DNA of 64,000 nt. Source: PGYR01 sp041675005 (GTDB lineage: Bacteria; Bacteroidota; Ignavibacteria; Kapaibacteriales; UBA2268). The stretch's first letter is position 1, and each line of letters begins with the position of its first letter. Both the position numbers and the translations under genes were made by a program. Below, in pieces: positions 54,192-63,859 of this stretch. The notes beneath the pieces were generated by a model. The model had not been told where the DNA came from, did no database searches, and was given only the letters and a program-made list of their open reading frames with translations. The DNA is taken from NCBI GenBank assembly GCA_041675005.1, contig JBAYUQ010000003.1, forward strand, positions 62,001-126,000, given 5' to 3'.

Positions 54192-54608
54192 CTAGCCTTT
54201 AAAGTCATGAGCTTTGTGCTGTCCATCACAATATGGCTTATTCGCTGAGTGACCACAGCGACAGAAAGCCACAGCTTTTCTATCTAATTTTTCTTCTCCG
54301 CTTGCAGTTTTTACGGTTATATCTCCATAAATCATTAGTGGTCCGTTTAATAATGGTTCTACTTTTGTAGATTCTGACATACTATTTCCTTTGTTTTGTG
54401 TTTTATAAGTATAACTCAATGCACCAGATGGGCATTGGTCTATTTGGTGCATTATTTCTTCTTTTGTTGCTCCTTCTACATTTATCCAAGGACGCTCATA
54501 GGGATTAAATACAGATGTTAATCCATGATAGCATTTTTCAGAATGTATGCAAGTAGGGGCATCCCAATGTATTGTTAAGTCTTCTTTTGTATAGTTTTTT
54601 GTTGCCAT
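54192..54608 (-). CDS. Fer4_19-like plus CDGSH iron-sulfur domain protein
   Basis: Residues about 1-75 form a divergent single-cluster 4Fe-4S domain (DAPTCIHSEKCYHGL ... DQCPSGALSYTY). Residues about 85-138 form a CDGSH domain with CRCGHSANKPYCDGQH (C-x-C-x8-C-x3-H), which binds a labile 2Fe-2S cluster. The combined length of 138 is typical of this fused bacterial type. It is cytosolic; a redox or iron-sulfur transfer role is inferred. It has a TAnnTTTG box 40 nt upstream and a hairpin terminator. Confidence 0.9.
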   Translation of the reverse strand: MATKNYTKEDLTIHWDAPTCIHSEKCYHGLTSVFNPYERPWINVEGATKEEIMHQIDQCPSGALSYTYKTQNKGNSMSESTKVEPLLNGPLMIYGDITVKTASGEEKLDRKAVAFCRCGHSANKPYCDGQHKAHDFKG

Positions 54609-54647
54609 ATCTATGTAAATGCTAATTAGTAAACTTTATGAGGTTCT

Positions 54648-54655
54648 CAAACTTA
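54648..54655 (-). promoter_or_regulatory. Putative -7 box of the CDGSH gene
   Basis: The minus strand reads TAAGTTTG, matching TAnnTTTG, 40 nt from the start codon. Confidence 0.4.
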
Positions 54656-54987
54656 CAAAAATAAGCGTTAACAATTATGAATGTGGATTGCAATTACTTA
54701 CATTTGATGTAATTAAATGGAGAAAAAAATCGTTAAGTTATGGTTTGGCATATAGATTGATATAGTCTAAAAGTGTTTATTCTATAATTATTATGAAAAC
54801 TTCTATACTAAATTAGAGTGAGAATCTGACCTATACTACGATAGTAATACATTTATTAATTTATTGTAAATTTTATTTCAAAGTTAGAACAGCTAATCAA
54901 ACCGGTTTATGAGGAGGTTCGAAGAAATTCCGATAGAGTCGAAAGACAAAATGAAATAAATATTTTTTCATTAATGAATTAATTAAT

Positions 54988-54995
54988 TAGATTTG
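54988..54995 (+). promoter_or_regulatory. Putative -7 box of the giant repeat operon
   Basis: TAGATTTG matches TAnnTTTG and lies 50 nt before the ATG at 55046. Confidence 0.4.
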
Positions 54996-55045
54996 TTTAA
55001 TTATTCAATCATAAGTTAATAATTCTCTCATCGGTGGAGTGAAAA

Positions 55046-58000
55046 ATGAAAAAAAATTTAATTATTTCAATACTACTACTATTTGCTACGAGCTTAGTTT
55101 CGTACTCGCAAATACCTCAGAGTATCTCATACCAAGGGTTACTCACTAATCAAAGTCTAAAACCAGTCCTCGACGGTAACTACAATGTTAGTTTTTACCT
55201 CTATGATGCCCCAATTGGTGGTAGCAGGGTATGGAGTGAGTCACGATCTATCACTACAACGAGTGGTGTCTTCGACGTAGTTTTGGGAGAAGCAACGCCT
55301 ATTAACATAGAGTTCAACACACAGTATTGGCTGGGAATACAGCTAGATGGCGAGAACGAAATGTCTCCAAGAATCCCATTAGTAGCGGCTCCTTATTCTT
55401 TTAACTCTAATACCTCGCAATCACTAACAAACAACGCGACTGGTGCTGTTTTATCCCTAAACGGTATGGAAGGGAACTTAGATATAGAAGCTGGAAATAA
55501 CATTACTATCAGCAATAGCAATGGTAAAATATTAATAAGTGCTGAATCTAATATTTCTGTAAAACTAATCTCGAGTAAAGATCATTTAGATATTCAAGCA
55601 AATGGAACAGACTTCGATATTAATATAAAAGATAACTCTATCACAGATAATCTAATAAAAGATGTTGATTGGTCGAAAGTAAAAAATGCACCTACTACAT
55701 TTACACCTAGCGGAACAGCTGGCGGTGATTTGGAAGGTGAATATCCTAACCCTACACTAGCAGGAAAAGGAGCTACGAAGGGTCAAGTATTAAAATGGGA
55801 TGGCGCAAAATGGGCTCCCGAGTCAGATAATATAGGTAGTGTTGACATACAAACTAGTACTCCTATCAAAGGGGATGGTACTAGTTCTAACCCTATTACA
55901 ATAGGCAAAGCATCGACTACAACAGATGGTTATTTATCTAAAGAAGATTTCATAAAATTCAATACAGTAAATCCGGCTGGTGATATAACTGTAAATACTC
56001 CACTTTCTGGAAAAGGCACAACTGCTAGCCCACTATCATTAGCAACGAGTGATATAAAGGGAAATGGGGTTGTAACAGTATTGAATGGTGATGGCACTAT
56101 AATAGGTAATAGTGATGTAATAATCAACATACCCAAAGCTACTAGCCAGATACCGGGGTATTTGGATACTGAGGATTATAAAGTATTCGGACTTAAATTA
56201 TCAAAAGTTGTCACATATAGCCCAATGACAGGAGAAGGAACTACTGCAAACCCTCTGTCTATCAAAAAATCTACAACTACAGATGATGGATATTTGGCTG
56301 CAACTGATTTTAATATATTCAATTCAAAGCTATCTCAAGTAACTGCTAATCCACCATTAATTGGAAAAGGTATAAGCACAGAACCATTGAGCATGAACGC
56401 TGCTAGCTCATCTCAAGATGGTTATTTAACAATGAATGATTGGCAAAATTTTAATTCTAAACTAGGCACTGTAAATGCAGACAGTCCTATAACTGGTGAT
56501 GGTACTACGGCTAACCCACTATCAATACCAGATGCTGATGCTACTAATACAGGAGTACTAACTTCTGCTGATTGGATTAGGTTTGATGCGTCTGCTAATA
56601 CGGTTGTGAACGCTCCATTAACTGGTGATGGCACTGCTGCAGATCCTTTATCAATTACTCAAGCTGGTAATGCAAATGATGGTTATCTAAGCTCAGAAGA
56701 TTGGGTTAGGTTTGACGCTTCTACTATAACTGTAGCGAATGCACCTATAACTGGTGACGGTACTACTGCTAATCCATTGACATTAGCTTCAGCTAATACT
56801 TCTACAAATGGATATTTAACTTCAACGGATTGGAACTCTTTTAATAGCAAATTGACAAATGTTACAAGTACTGCTCCTATAACAGGAGACGGAACAACTG
56901 GCTCTCCCCTTAATATGACTCAAGCAAGTTCAAGCTCAAATGGATATTTAACTTCAGCTGACTGGACTAAGTTCAATAATTCGGCTACTACCATTGCAAA
57001 CGCACCTATTACTGGCGATGGTACTACTGGTAACCCTTTGACTTTAGCACCTGCGAATACATCTACGGATGGGTATTTAACTTCTTCAGATTGGAATTCA
57101 TTCAATAGTAAATTAACAAATGTTTCAAGTACTGCTCCTATTACTGGGGATGGTACTAGTGGTAGCCCACTAAGTTTACAATCTGCGAGCGTAGTTAGTA
57201 GTGGAGTTGTAGTAGTATCTAATGGAACAAATAAAGTATTGGGTAGCTCGGATATGAGTATAAGTATTCCACAAGCGAGTGCAACTACAAATGGATATTT
57301 AAGCTCAGCAGATTGGTCTAAATTCAATAGTACAGCTACTACTGAGGTTAACGCACCTTTGACAGGTGATGGAACTATAGGAACACCGATTAGCTTAGCA
57401 CAGGCAAATACATCAACAAGTGGGTATCTTAGCTCTACTGATTGGAATTCATTCAATAATAAATTAACAAATGTTTCAAGTTCAACTCCAATTACTGGTG
57501 ACGGAACAACTGGTTCACCACTGACAATAACTCAAGCAAATACTTCAAATAGTGGATATTTAAGCTCTAATGATTGGAACTCTTTTAATAGCAAATTGAC
57601 AAATGTTACAAGTACTGCTCCTATAACAGGAGACGGAACAACCGGTTCACCACTAACAATAACTCAAGCAAATACATCAACAAGTGGGTATCTTAGCTCT
57701 ACTGATTGGAATTCATTCAATAATAAATTAACAAGCGTAGCTAATGATGCAACATTAAACGGTGATGGTACTAGTGGAAGTCCACTAAGTGTACAATCTG
57801 CAAATGTAGTTAGTGGTGGTGTAGTGGTAGTTTCTAATGGAACTAATAAAGTGCTAGGAAGCTCTGATATGAGCATTAGCATTCCACAAGCGAGTGCTTC
57901 TACTAACGGATATTTAAGCTCTAATGATTGGTCTAAATTCAACAATTCTGCAACTACGTCTGTCAACTCACCATTAACTGGTGATGGTACAAATGGCTCA

Positions 58001-60337
58001 CCTATTACTTTGGCTCAAGCAAATTCTTCCACTAGTGGATATTTGGGTTCATCTGACTGGACTAATTTCAACAGTAAATTGACAAATGTAACAAGCTCAG
58101 CTCCTATGAGTGGGAACGGAACTTCAGGCAATCCCCTGACAATGAATCAATCGAGCGCATCTACTAATGGGTATTTGGCTTCTTCTGATTGGACTAATTT
58201 CAACAATAAGCTATCAAATGTAACTAGCTCAGCTCCTATGAGTGGGAACGGAACTTCGGGTAGCCCACTAACAATGAGTCAAGCGAGCGCCTCTACGAAT
58301 GGATATTTGGGTTCATCTGACTGGTCTTCTTTCAACAGTAAATTATCAAATGTATCTGTAACAGCTCCTATACTTGGAGACGGTACTTCGGGTAATCCTT
58401 TGTGGATGCAAAGTGCAAATGCTTCAAGAGATGGGTATATAACAGGTCAAGATTGGGCTAGATTCAATAATACTTCAACAACTTGGGTACAAACGCCTTT
58501 ATTAGGAACTGGAACAAGCTCTGACAGAGTCAGATTACCGAAAGCTGACGCTTCTACAAATGGGTACGTATCTAGTTCAGATTGGAATACTTTTAATAAT
58601 AAATTGAATAATGTTACTGCTGATTCTCCTATATCAGGGAGTGGAACAGCTTCTAATCCATTGAAATTAGAACAAGCATCTGGTTCTGTAGCAGGATATT
58701 TATCCGCTTCTGATTGGATAACATTCAACAACAAATTGACCCTCGTGAGTATCTCTGATCCATTAACAGGTAATGGGACTAGCTCACAGCCATTATCTGT
58801 AAAGAAATCAAATAGCTTTACTAATGGTTACTTAAGTTCTTCAGATTGGTCATTATTCAATAGTAAGTTAACTACAGTTTCAAAAACTGGACCTTTAACT
58901 GGTGATGGAACTAGTAGTACTCCACTAGGAATCACAAAAGCAAGCAGTACGGTTGATGGTTATCTATCAGCGACTGATTGGGCGAGATTCAACAATAATA
59001 GCTCTTCGGTAGCAACTACCGCACCTATTACTGGCGATGGTTCTACTACTGACCCAGTTAAAATGGAAAGATCAACCGCTAGTATTAGTGGATATTTGCA
59101 TAGTACAGATTTCAATACATTCAGCAATAAATTATCAAACGTAGTTTCTGATGCTACACTTAATGGTAATGGAACTTCTGGAACCCCTCTTTCAGTTAGA
59201 ACTTCTAGCTTAAGTGGTGACGGCATAATAAGTGTATCAAATGGTAATAATAGTGTTGTAAGTGCAGCTAATGTCAATATCACAATAGCTCAAGCTAGTA
59301 CATCTTCAAGTGGGTATTTATCCCAAACAAATTGGAATACATTCAACAACAAACTATCTACTGTTGCTAAAACAGCACCGCTTACTGGTGATGGTACGAG
59401 CGCTACACCTCTAGCTATAAACAAAGCTACATCTACAAGCGATGGATATTTGAGCAAAGATGATTGGAATACTTTTTATAATGCAACCATTGGTGCTATA
59501 GCTACTAGCGACCCTGTCTTTGGCGATGGTTCTGTTAGCAATCCGATAGATGTAAGACAAGCAAGTGGGTCACAAGATGGATATATTAGCTCGGTTGACT
59601 ATCTATCATTCAAGAAAAAATTAGACAGTGTATATGTAGATCCTCCTTTGAAAGGAAATGGCTCAGCAACTAACCCTATTGATATATCAACAGGTAGTAT
59701 AAATACTAATGGACCTATAACTGTAATTAATGGTGCAGATAGATTAGTAGGTGCAGCAAATATGACTCTTACTTTACCTAAAGCAACAGCAACCGCTGAT
59801 GGATATTTGAGTAAAGAAGATTGGGCCTCGTTTAATAGTGCTAGCTCTGTTACAGTATCCGCTCCTATAACTGGTGCAGGGACAACGGCAAGTCCATTTA
59901 CTGTTCGTGATGCTAGTGCTTCTCAATCTGGTGCAGTAACTACTTCAGCCCAAACTTTTGCAGGTAATAAAACTTTTGACGGTAACGTTGGAATCGGAAA
60001 AACGGCTTCTTCAAATACAAAGTTGTATATTGCATCAAATACTGATAGTGACAATGGCATAAAAATTGGTAGTTCTTCTGATTATGGTGTACTAGTTATG
60101 GGTGCTATAGAATCTTCTAACTCGACAAGTACTACAAGAGGTAAATCAGTTTTTGTATATAACTCAGATCCAGGTGGGTCTATTGGACTACCAAACAATG
60201 AAAATGGTACAATTGTAGTGGTCATCAATAACTCAGGTGGAACAATCACTGTTGCAGGTGCATCTAACTATGAGTTGGCTGCAAAAACAGCTGCGAGCTT
60301 CATTAGATATGGTTCTAGTTGGTACCACATGGATTAA
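55046..60337 (+). CDS. Giant exported tail-fibre-like repeat protein
   Basis: The 1763-residue protein has a signal peptide (about 1-22, ending YSQ). A conserved N-terminal domain (about 23-130, IPQSISYQGLLTN ... YWLGIQLDGENEMSPRIPLVAAPYSF) also opens many Bacteroidota tail-fibre-like proteins. A linker (about 222-265, GGDLEGEYPNPTLAGKGA ... VLKWDGAKWAP) follows. From about residue 269 to 1650 there are 28 tandem repeats of about 44 residues with consensus APITGDGTxxxPLxxxxAxxxxxGYLSxxDWxxFNxKLxxV. Five repeats (2, 10, 14, 24 and 27) carry an extra 29-residue GVVVVSNGTNKVLG-type insert. The C-terminal 120 residues differ and end GSSWYHMD. No T9SS domain or S74 chaperone is seen. It is probably a surface filament or adhesin. 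Confidence 0.85.
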   Translation: MKKNLIISILLLFATSLVSYSQIPQSISYQGLLTNQSLKPVLDGNYNVSFYLYDAPIGGSRVWSESRSITTTSGVFDVVLGEATPINIEFNTQYWLGIQLDGENEMSPRIPLVAAPYSFNSNTSQSLTNNATGAVLSLNGMEGNLDIEAGNNITISNSNGKILISAESNISVKLISSKDHLDIQANGTDFDINIKDNSITDNLIKDVDWSKVKNAPTTFTPSGTAGGDLEGEYPNPTLAGKGATKGQVLKWDGAKWAPESDNIGSVDIQTSTPIKGDGTSSNPITIGKASTTTDGYLSKEDFIKFNTVNPAGDITVNTPLSGKGTTASPLSLATSDIKGNGVVTVLNGDGTIIGNSDVIINIPKATSQIPGYLDTEDYKVFGLKLSKVVTYSPMTGEGTTANPLSIKKSTTTDDGYLAATDFNIFNSKLSQVTANPPLIGKGISTEPLSMNAASSSQDGYLTMNDWQNFNSKLGTVNADSPITGDGTTANPLSIPDADATNTGVLTSADWIRFDASANTVVNAPLTGDGTAADPLSITQAGNANDGYLSSEDWVRFDASTITVANAPITGDGTTANPLTLASANTSTNGYLTSTDWNSFNSKLTNVTSTAPITGDGTTGSPLNMTQASSSSNGYLTSADWTKFNNSATTIANAPITGDGTTGNPLTLAPANTSTDGYLTSSDWNSFNSKLTNVSSTAPITGDGTSGSPLSLQSASVVSSGVVVVSNGTNKVLGSSDMSISIPQASATTNGYLSSADWSKFNSTATTEVNAPLTGDGTIGTPISLAQANTSTSGYLSSTDWNSFNNKLTNVSSSTPITGDGTTGSPLTITQANTSNSGYLSSNDWNSFNSKLTNVTSTAPITGDGTTGSPLTITQANTSTSGYLSSTDWNSFNNKLTSVANDATLNGDGTSGSPLSVQSANVVSGGVVVVSNGTNKVLGSSDMSISIPQASASTNGYLSSNDWSKFNNSATTSVNSPLTGDGTNGSPITLAQANSSTSGYLGSSDWTNFNSKLTNVTSSAPMSGNGTSGNPLTMNQSSASTNGYLASSDWTNFNNKLSNVTSSAPMSGNGTSGSPLTMSQASASTNGYLGSSDWSSFNSKLSNVSVTAPILGDGTSGNPLWMQSANASRDGYITGQDWARFNNTSTTWVQTPLLGTGTSSDRVRLPKADASTNGYVSSSDWNTFNNKLNNVTADSPISGSGTASNPLKLEQASGSVAGYLSASDWITFNNKLTLVSISDPLTGNGTSSQPLSVKKSNSFTNGYLSSSDWSLFNSKLTTVSKTGPLTGDGTSSTPLGITKASSTVDGYLSATDWARFNNNSSSVATTAPITGDGSTTDPVKMERSTASISGYLHSTDFNTFSNKLSNVVSDATLNGNGTSGTPLSVRTSSLSGDGIISVSNGNNSVVSAANVNITIAQASTSSSGYLSQTNWNTFNNKLSTVAKTAPLTGDGTSATPLAINKATSTSDGYLSKDDWNTFYNATIGAIATSDPVFGDGSVSNPIDVRQASGSQDGYISSVDYLSFKKKLDSVYVDPPLKGNGSATNPIDISTGSINTNGPITVINGADRLVGAANMTLTLPKATATADGYLSKEDWASFNSASSVTVSAPITGAGTTASPFTVRDASASQSGAVTTSAQTFAGNKTFDGNVGIGKTASSNTKLYIASNTDSDNGIKIGSSSDYGVLVMGAIESSNSTSTTRGKSVFVYNSDPGGSIGLPNNENGTIVVVINNSGGTITVAGASNYELAAKTAASFIRYGSSWYHMD
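55852..59990 (+). repeat. 28-copy tandem repeat array (about 132 nt per unit)
   Basis: Coding repeats of 43-45 codons run through the giant gene. Most are diverged, but some blocks are identical: 56828-56898 equals 57572-57642 (71 nt), and 57404-57470 equals 57668-57734 (67 nt). The pattern indicates ongoing duplication or gene conversion. Confidence 0.85.
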
Positions 60338-60341
60338 GATT

Positions 60342-61232
60342 ATGAAAAAAATATTTATACTTATATTACTTTTTAGCTTTTCTAGTCTGTTTGCACAAAC
60401 AAGATTGGAGAAGGGAGTACTTAGCTCAGGTGGTAATAAAACCACAGACGGTAACCATATACTTAGGTCCACTATTGGACAGAGTTTTATTGGTATATCT
60501 AGCGACGGTAATAATACAAAAAGTCTCGGTTTCTGGTATTCTATAAACAAAGGAATAAACGACACTGTAGCAACTGCAGTGGTAACTCTCCCAAAAGTTG
60601 AATCAGAAACAGGAATGGATATAGATGTACCACTTATGCTAGTTAACTCTAGACAATTTGCCGGAGCTAGCCACAAATGGACAGCAACTATCCGATTCAA
60701 CTCAACTATATTATACCCGATAGATGGTATGCCAGAGTGCGGTCAAAATGAAGATTGTAGCATCAAAATATCTGGTGAATTTTCTGACTCCATTGGTGTG
60801 CTGTATAATATGAGATTCAAAACTAAACTTGGTGCAGTGCTTTCTACTGATTTGATAATAGAAGATTTCCAATGGACTGAGAATATAGTAACAGTGACGA
60901 ATGACGGATTTTTCCAACTAAAAGGTGTATGCGAGATTGATGGTGTGTACAGACTTATCTTCCGTTCCGTAGAGGCAGGGATAACCAAGACATTCCCTAA
61001 TCCAGCAATGACAATTATTAATATAGATTACCAACTGCGTGAGTCTGGTACTAATAAGATGGAAATAGTTGATACAAAAGGCGAAGTAGTAGCAAAATAT
61101 AGTGATTTATCAAATGAATCAGGTCTATATAGTACAACTAAAAGTGTAACAGATATACCTTCTGGAGTTTACTATATTGTGCTAACTACACCAAATGAAA
61201 TATTTACTAAGAAAATAGCCATACAAAAATAG
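60342..61232 (+). CDS. T9SS-sorted exported protein of the repeat-protein operon
   Basis: The ATG at 60342 (MKKIFILILLF) comes 4 nt after the giant gene's stop and gives a signal peptide ending FAQ; the longer frame from 60237 is out of place. Of 296 residues, the middle (about 70-200) is a beta-sandwich of cohesin-like look (VPLMLVNSRQFAGASHKWTATIRFNST). Residues about 215-296 form a T9SS type A sorting domain (TFPNPAMTIINIDYQLRE ... PSGVYYIVLTTPNE, end KKIAIQK). A surface location is likely. I infer it acts with the giant protein. Confidence 0.8.
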   Translation: MKKIFILILLFSFSSLFAQTRLEKGVLSSGGNKTTDGNHILRSTIGQSFIGISSDGNNTKSLGFWYSINKGINDTVATAVVTLPKVESETGMDIDVPLMLVNSRQFAGASHKWTATIRFNSTILYPIDGMPECGQNEDCSIKISGEFSDSIGVLYNMRFKTKLGAVLSTDLIIEDFQWTENIVTVTNDGFFQLKGVCEIDGVYRLIFRSVEAGITKTFPNPAMTIINIDYQLRESGTNKMEIVDTKGEVVAKYSDLSNESGLYSTTKSVTDIPSGVYYIVLTTPNEIFTKKIAIQK

Positions 61233-61233
61233 T

Positions 61234-63234
61234 ATGAATAAAATTATATTAGTACTCTTGACTTTACTATTGCCATTTGCATTGTCTTCGCAGAGCAAAT
61301 TTGACCAGATTGGTGATATTGGAATCTACGGTGGTGTGGGGATGAATAACCACTCTACTGGATTTAAGTTTCTACCTCAATATCCTAGTTGTTGTCCGAA
61401 CTATGAAACAGGTGATGGATTCGGTATTAGTCTGGGTCTTTTGGCTAATTATAATATCAACCCCGATATGCAAGTAGGTGTGAAAATTGGGTATAGTGAT
61501 TTATCTGCACTTATATCACAAACAGAAAGCAAAATAATAGATAACAATCAAGGCACTCAGAGCAATGGCCTAATACGGCACGATTTGGATGTTACTCTTC
61601 CTTCTATAGTCTTCGAACCGACTATATCTACTAATATAATTGAAAACCTAAAAGGATTTGTGGGAGTTGGTTTCAACTATCTACTATCTGGAGATATAAC
61701 TCAAGAAGAAATATTAGAAAAACCGACTGACGTTACTTTCGAAAATGGTAAAGCAACAAGAAATAAAGTAAGTGGTCCATTGGACAATTTATCAAGCATA
61801 CTTCCACTAATCTCATTGGGAGCTAGCTATGATTTACCTTTGGACAACAACAATGATATGTTTTTATCCCCTACTATCAGCTATACTCATAGGTTTGGCA
61901 ATGTAGTTTCAGATTTGGATTGGACTATAAGTACTATAAATTTGGGTGTACAACTTAAATACTCTATCAAAGACAAGCCAATTGTTAAAGAGCCAGAACC
62001 AGTTGTACCAATAGAGCCAGAGATAATCGTACCGATAGCTACATCTGCAATTGCTGCCAATTTCCAAGTGAAACTGAACGAAGAGTATTCTAGCGATACT
62101 ATATTTGTGAAATATGACAAAGATTTAAAATTTGAAGCTATTTTGGGCTACGTATTCTTTGAAGAGAACAACACAACTATACCCCCAAGATATGATTTAA
62201 TTTCTAATAAAGAAGCTGAAGTATTCAAGACAGATAAATTGAATTTTGATAATTCACTATCTGGCTATCATAATATATTGAATATATTAGGGCAGCGATT
62301 CCAGAAATTCCCTGAAGTGAAAATTGACTTGGTTGGTTGTAATTCTGATTTTGATATAGAGCAGGGCAATAAGGAATTATCACAGAAAAGAGCGGAAACA
62401 GTAAGGGATTACTTCGTAAATACTTGGAAACTGAATCCAGATAGGTTCACTATATCAGCAAGAAATCTACCAGAAACTCCATCAAAAACGGACAATGAAT
62501 ATGGACGTGCAGAGAACAGAAGAGTTGAAATAGTTCCACAAGATTGGACTATATTTAAACCGCAATTAATGTCAGATACAACTAGCTCAACAGATAAGAA
62601 TCTAGAAGTCACTATGCTACCAAAAGTAGATTCTAAACTACCACTCACTAATTGGGAAATTGAGATATTTAACAATGAAGGTGTGAAAAAGTCATTTTCT
62701 GGTTTAGGAAATCCTCCAGAATCGCTAGAGTGGAATCCAATTGAAGATTTGGGTAAACTACCAACAGAGGATAACCCCCTTAGTTTCAAATTGAATGTCC
62801 GAGATAGTATAGGTACAGAAGAAAGCTTTGCTGGAGAGATACTCACAAATGAGAAAAATTCATCTGAAATGAGTTTCGTTCAGAAATTCGTCAATGATGC
62901 AAAAACAGAAAAATATAATCTAATCCTATTCGGGTATAATATAACTCAATTGCCACCAGTAGCGGAGGTAACTCTTAATCTAGTTAAGGAGAGAATCACG
63001 GATAAATCGCAAATAGTATCCATAGAAGGATATTCGGATATGATAGGTGATGAAGAATATAACGTAAAACTATCTTATGATAGAGCAATAGCAGTCGCTA
63101 AAGCACTAGAAGTGAGTGATGAGAAAGCAATCGGTCGTGGTAAAATTAAGAATGAAATATATGACAACAAATTACCCGAAGGCAGGTTCTATTCTCGATC
63201 AGTTATTATAACACTACAAGGCACGAAAAAGTAG
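61234..63234 (+). CDS. Outer-membrane beta-barrel protein with two OmpA-like domains
   Basis: The start lies one nt past the stop of the preceding gene. A signal peptide (about 1-20) leads an N-terminal barrel of about 220 residues (DIGIYGGVGMNNHS, YSIKDKP end), then a proline/glutamate linker (KEPEPVVPIEPEIIVP). The first OmpA-like domain (about 305-435) has FFEENNTTIPPRYDLIS, LSQKRAETVRDYF and RAENRRVEI. The second OmpA-like domain (about 550-664) has LILFGYNITQLPPVAEVTL and VSIEGYSDMIGDEEYNVKLS but ends with FYSRSVII in place of NRRV. It probably anchors the operon's products to peptidoglycan. Dual OmpA domains are unusual. Confidence 0.82.
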   Translation: MNKIILVLLTLLLPFALSSQSKFDQIGDIGIYGGVGMNNHSTGFKFLPQYPSCCPNYETGDGFGISLGLLANYNINPDMQVGVKIGYSDLSALISQTESKIIDNNQGTQSNGLIRHDLDVTLPSIVFEPTISTNIIENLKGFVGVGFNYLLSGDITQEEILEKPTDVTFENGKATRNKVSGPLDNLSSILPLISLGASYDLPLDNNNDMFLSPTISYTHRFGNVVSDLDWTISTINLGVQLKYSIKDKPIVKEPEPVVPIEPEIIVPIATSAIAANFQVKLNEEYSSDTIFVKYDKDLKFEAILGYVFFEENNTTIPPRYDLISNKEAEVFKTDKLNFDNSLSGYHNILNILGQRFQKFPEVKIDLVGCNSDFDIEQGNKELSQKRAETVRDYFVNTWKLNPDRFTISARNLPETPSKTDNEYGRAENRRVEIVPQDWTIFKPQLMSDTTSSTDKNLEVTMLPKVDSKLPLTNWEIEIFNNEGVKKSFSGLGNPPESLEWNPIEDLGKLPTEDNPLSFKLNVRDSIGTEESFAGEILTNEKNSSEMSFVQKFVNDAKTEKYNLILFGYNITQLPPVAEVTLNLVKERITDKSQIVSIEGYSDMIGDEEYNVKLSYDRAIAVAKALEVSDEKAIGRGKIKNEIYDNKLPEGRFYSRSVIITLQGTKK

Positions 63235-63246
63235 AGTAGCATTAAT

Positions 63247-63645
63247 CTAAAACCCAGTGGATTCTGACTCAGCTGCTTCATTTATTCTATAAAGGAAGTT
63301 CCTAGCTATCATTTGGGCTCTTGTCATTGCTTCTTCAGCTTTATCACCTTCGAATAGCTCATCTAATGTTTCACTGAAAAGTCTAAGCCATTCAGCAAAT
63401 TGTATATCACTCATCTGAGTTTTTTTGCTAAGGATAATGTGTTTCAGCATTGGGTTGCCTCTGAATTGGTTTTCACCAAAAAGTATTCCAGCCCAAAAAT
63501 TATACATGTTTGGTAGGTGAGTTTCCCAATCAACTCCTGCTATATCATCGAATATGAATCCTAGTATCGGACTTGCTTGTACTTTCCCGTAGAAAGTATC
63601 TACCATTAGTTTTATATCTTCTTTGTCTCTTATATCGTGTTTCAT
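63247..63645 (-). CDS. Group III truncated hemoglobin
   Basis: The start at 63645 (MKHDIRDKEDIKLMV) fits the family; an ATG at 63684 would add 13 residues. The 2-on-2 globin shows LMVDTFYGKV, a THLPNMYNFWAGILFG segment, GNPMLKHIIL (His-containing F helix region) and FAEWLRLFSETLDELFEG, the pattern of TrHb3/ctb-type globins. These handle oxygen, NO or peroxide under microaerobic conditions. It is convergent with the OmpA gene. Confidence 0.9.
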   Translation of the reverse strand: MKHDIRDKEDIKLMVDTFYGKVQASPILGFIFDDIAGVDWETHLPNMYNFWAGILFGENQFRGNPMLKHIILSKKTQMSDIQFAEWLRLFSETLDELFEGDKAEEAMTRAQMIARNFLYRINEAAESESTGF

Positions 63646-63859
63646 TTTATTTTTTTTGTGAAGTGAAGTATCAAATTTGGACATCGGATAATTTAGTCTT
63701 TTATTGTACAGTTTTCAAGAAAATTATCGATCCAATTGTATCCCACCAACTGAAAGTCATTGCCATAATAAATAGCTGTTGAATTTTTGAAAAAATAATC
63801 CCTCAATCTATTTTCTAGTTACTAAGAGCAGGAATAATTATTTTAAGCTTCCAATTCCA

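Larger units (their letters stand above)
54609..55045. other. 437-nt AT-rich intergenic region before the giant repeat operon
   Basis: The spacer carries the -7 boxes of the CDGSH gene (54648-54655) and of the giant gene (54988-54995). A 17-codon reading frame at 54909-54959 is too short and has no family match. No hairpin or repeat stood out. Confidence 0.4.

Noticed and set aside
54909..54959. Seventeen-codon reading frame upstream of the giant gene
   Set aside because: It is too short, lacks a ribosome-binding spacing and has no recognisable motif.
55930..59283. Several long antisense frames opposite the giant repeat gene, including one of 178 codons
   Set aside because: They mirror the repetitive codon pattern of the real gene, contain no family motif and have no promoter or start context.
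55852..59990. Possible CRISPR array or large direct-repeat locus because of the regular about 132-nt periodicity
   Set aside because: The units are in one open frame, differ mainly at synonymous sites, encode a clear protein consensus and have no short identical repeats with unique spacers.
55046..60337. Prophage tail-fibre gene
   Set aside because: No capsid, terminase, integrase, baseplate or lysis gene lies nearby, the protein has a signal peptide, and the downstream genes are T9SS and OmpA types.
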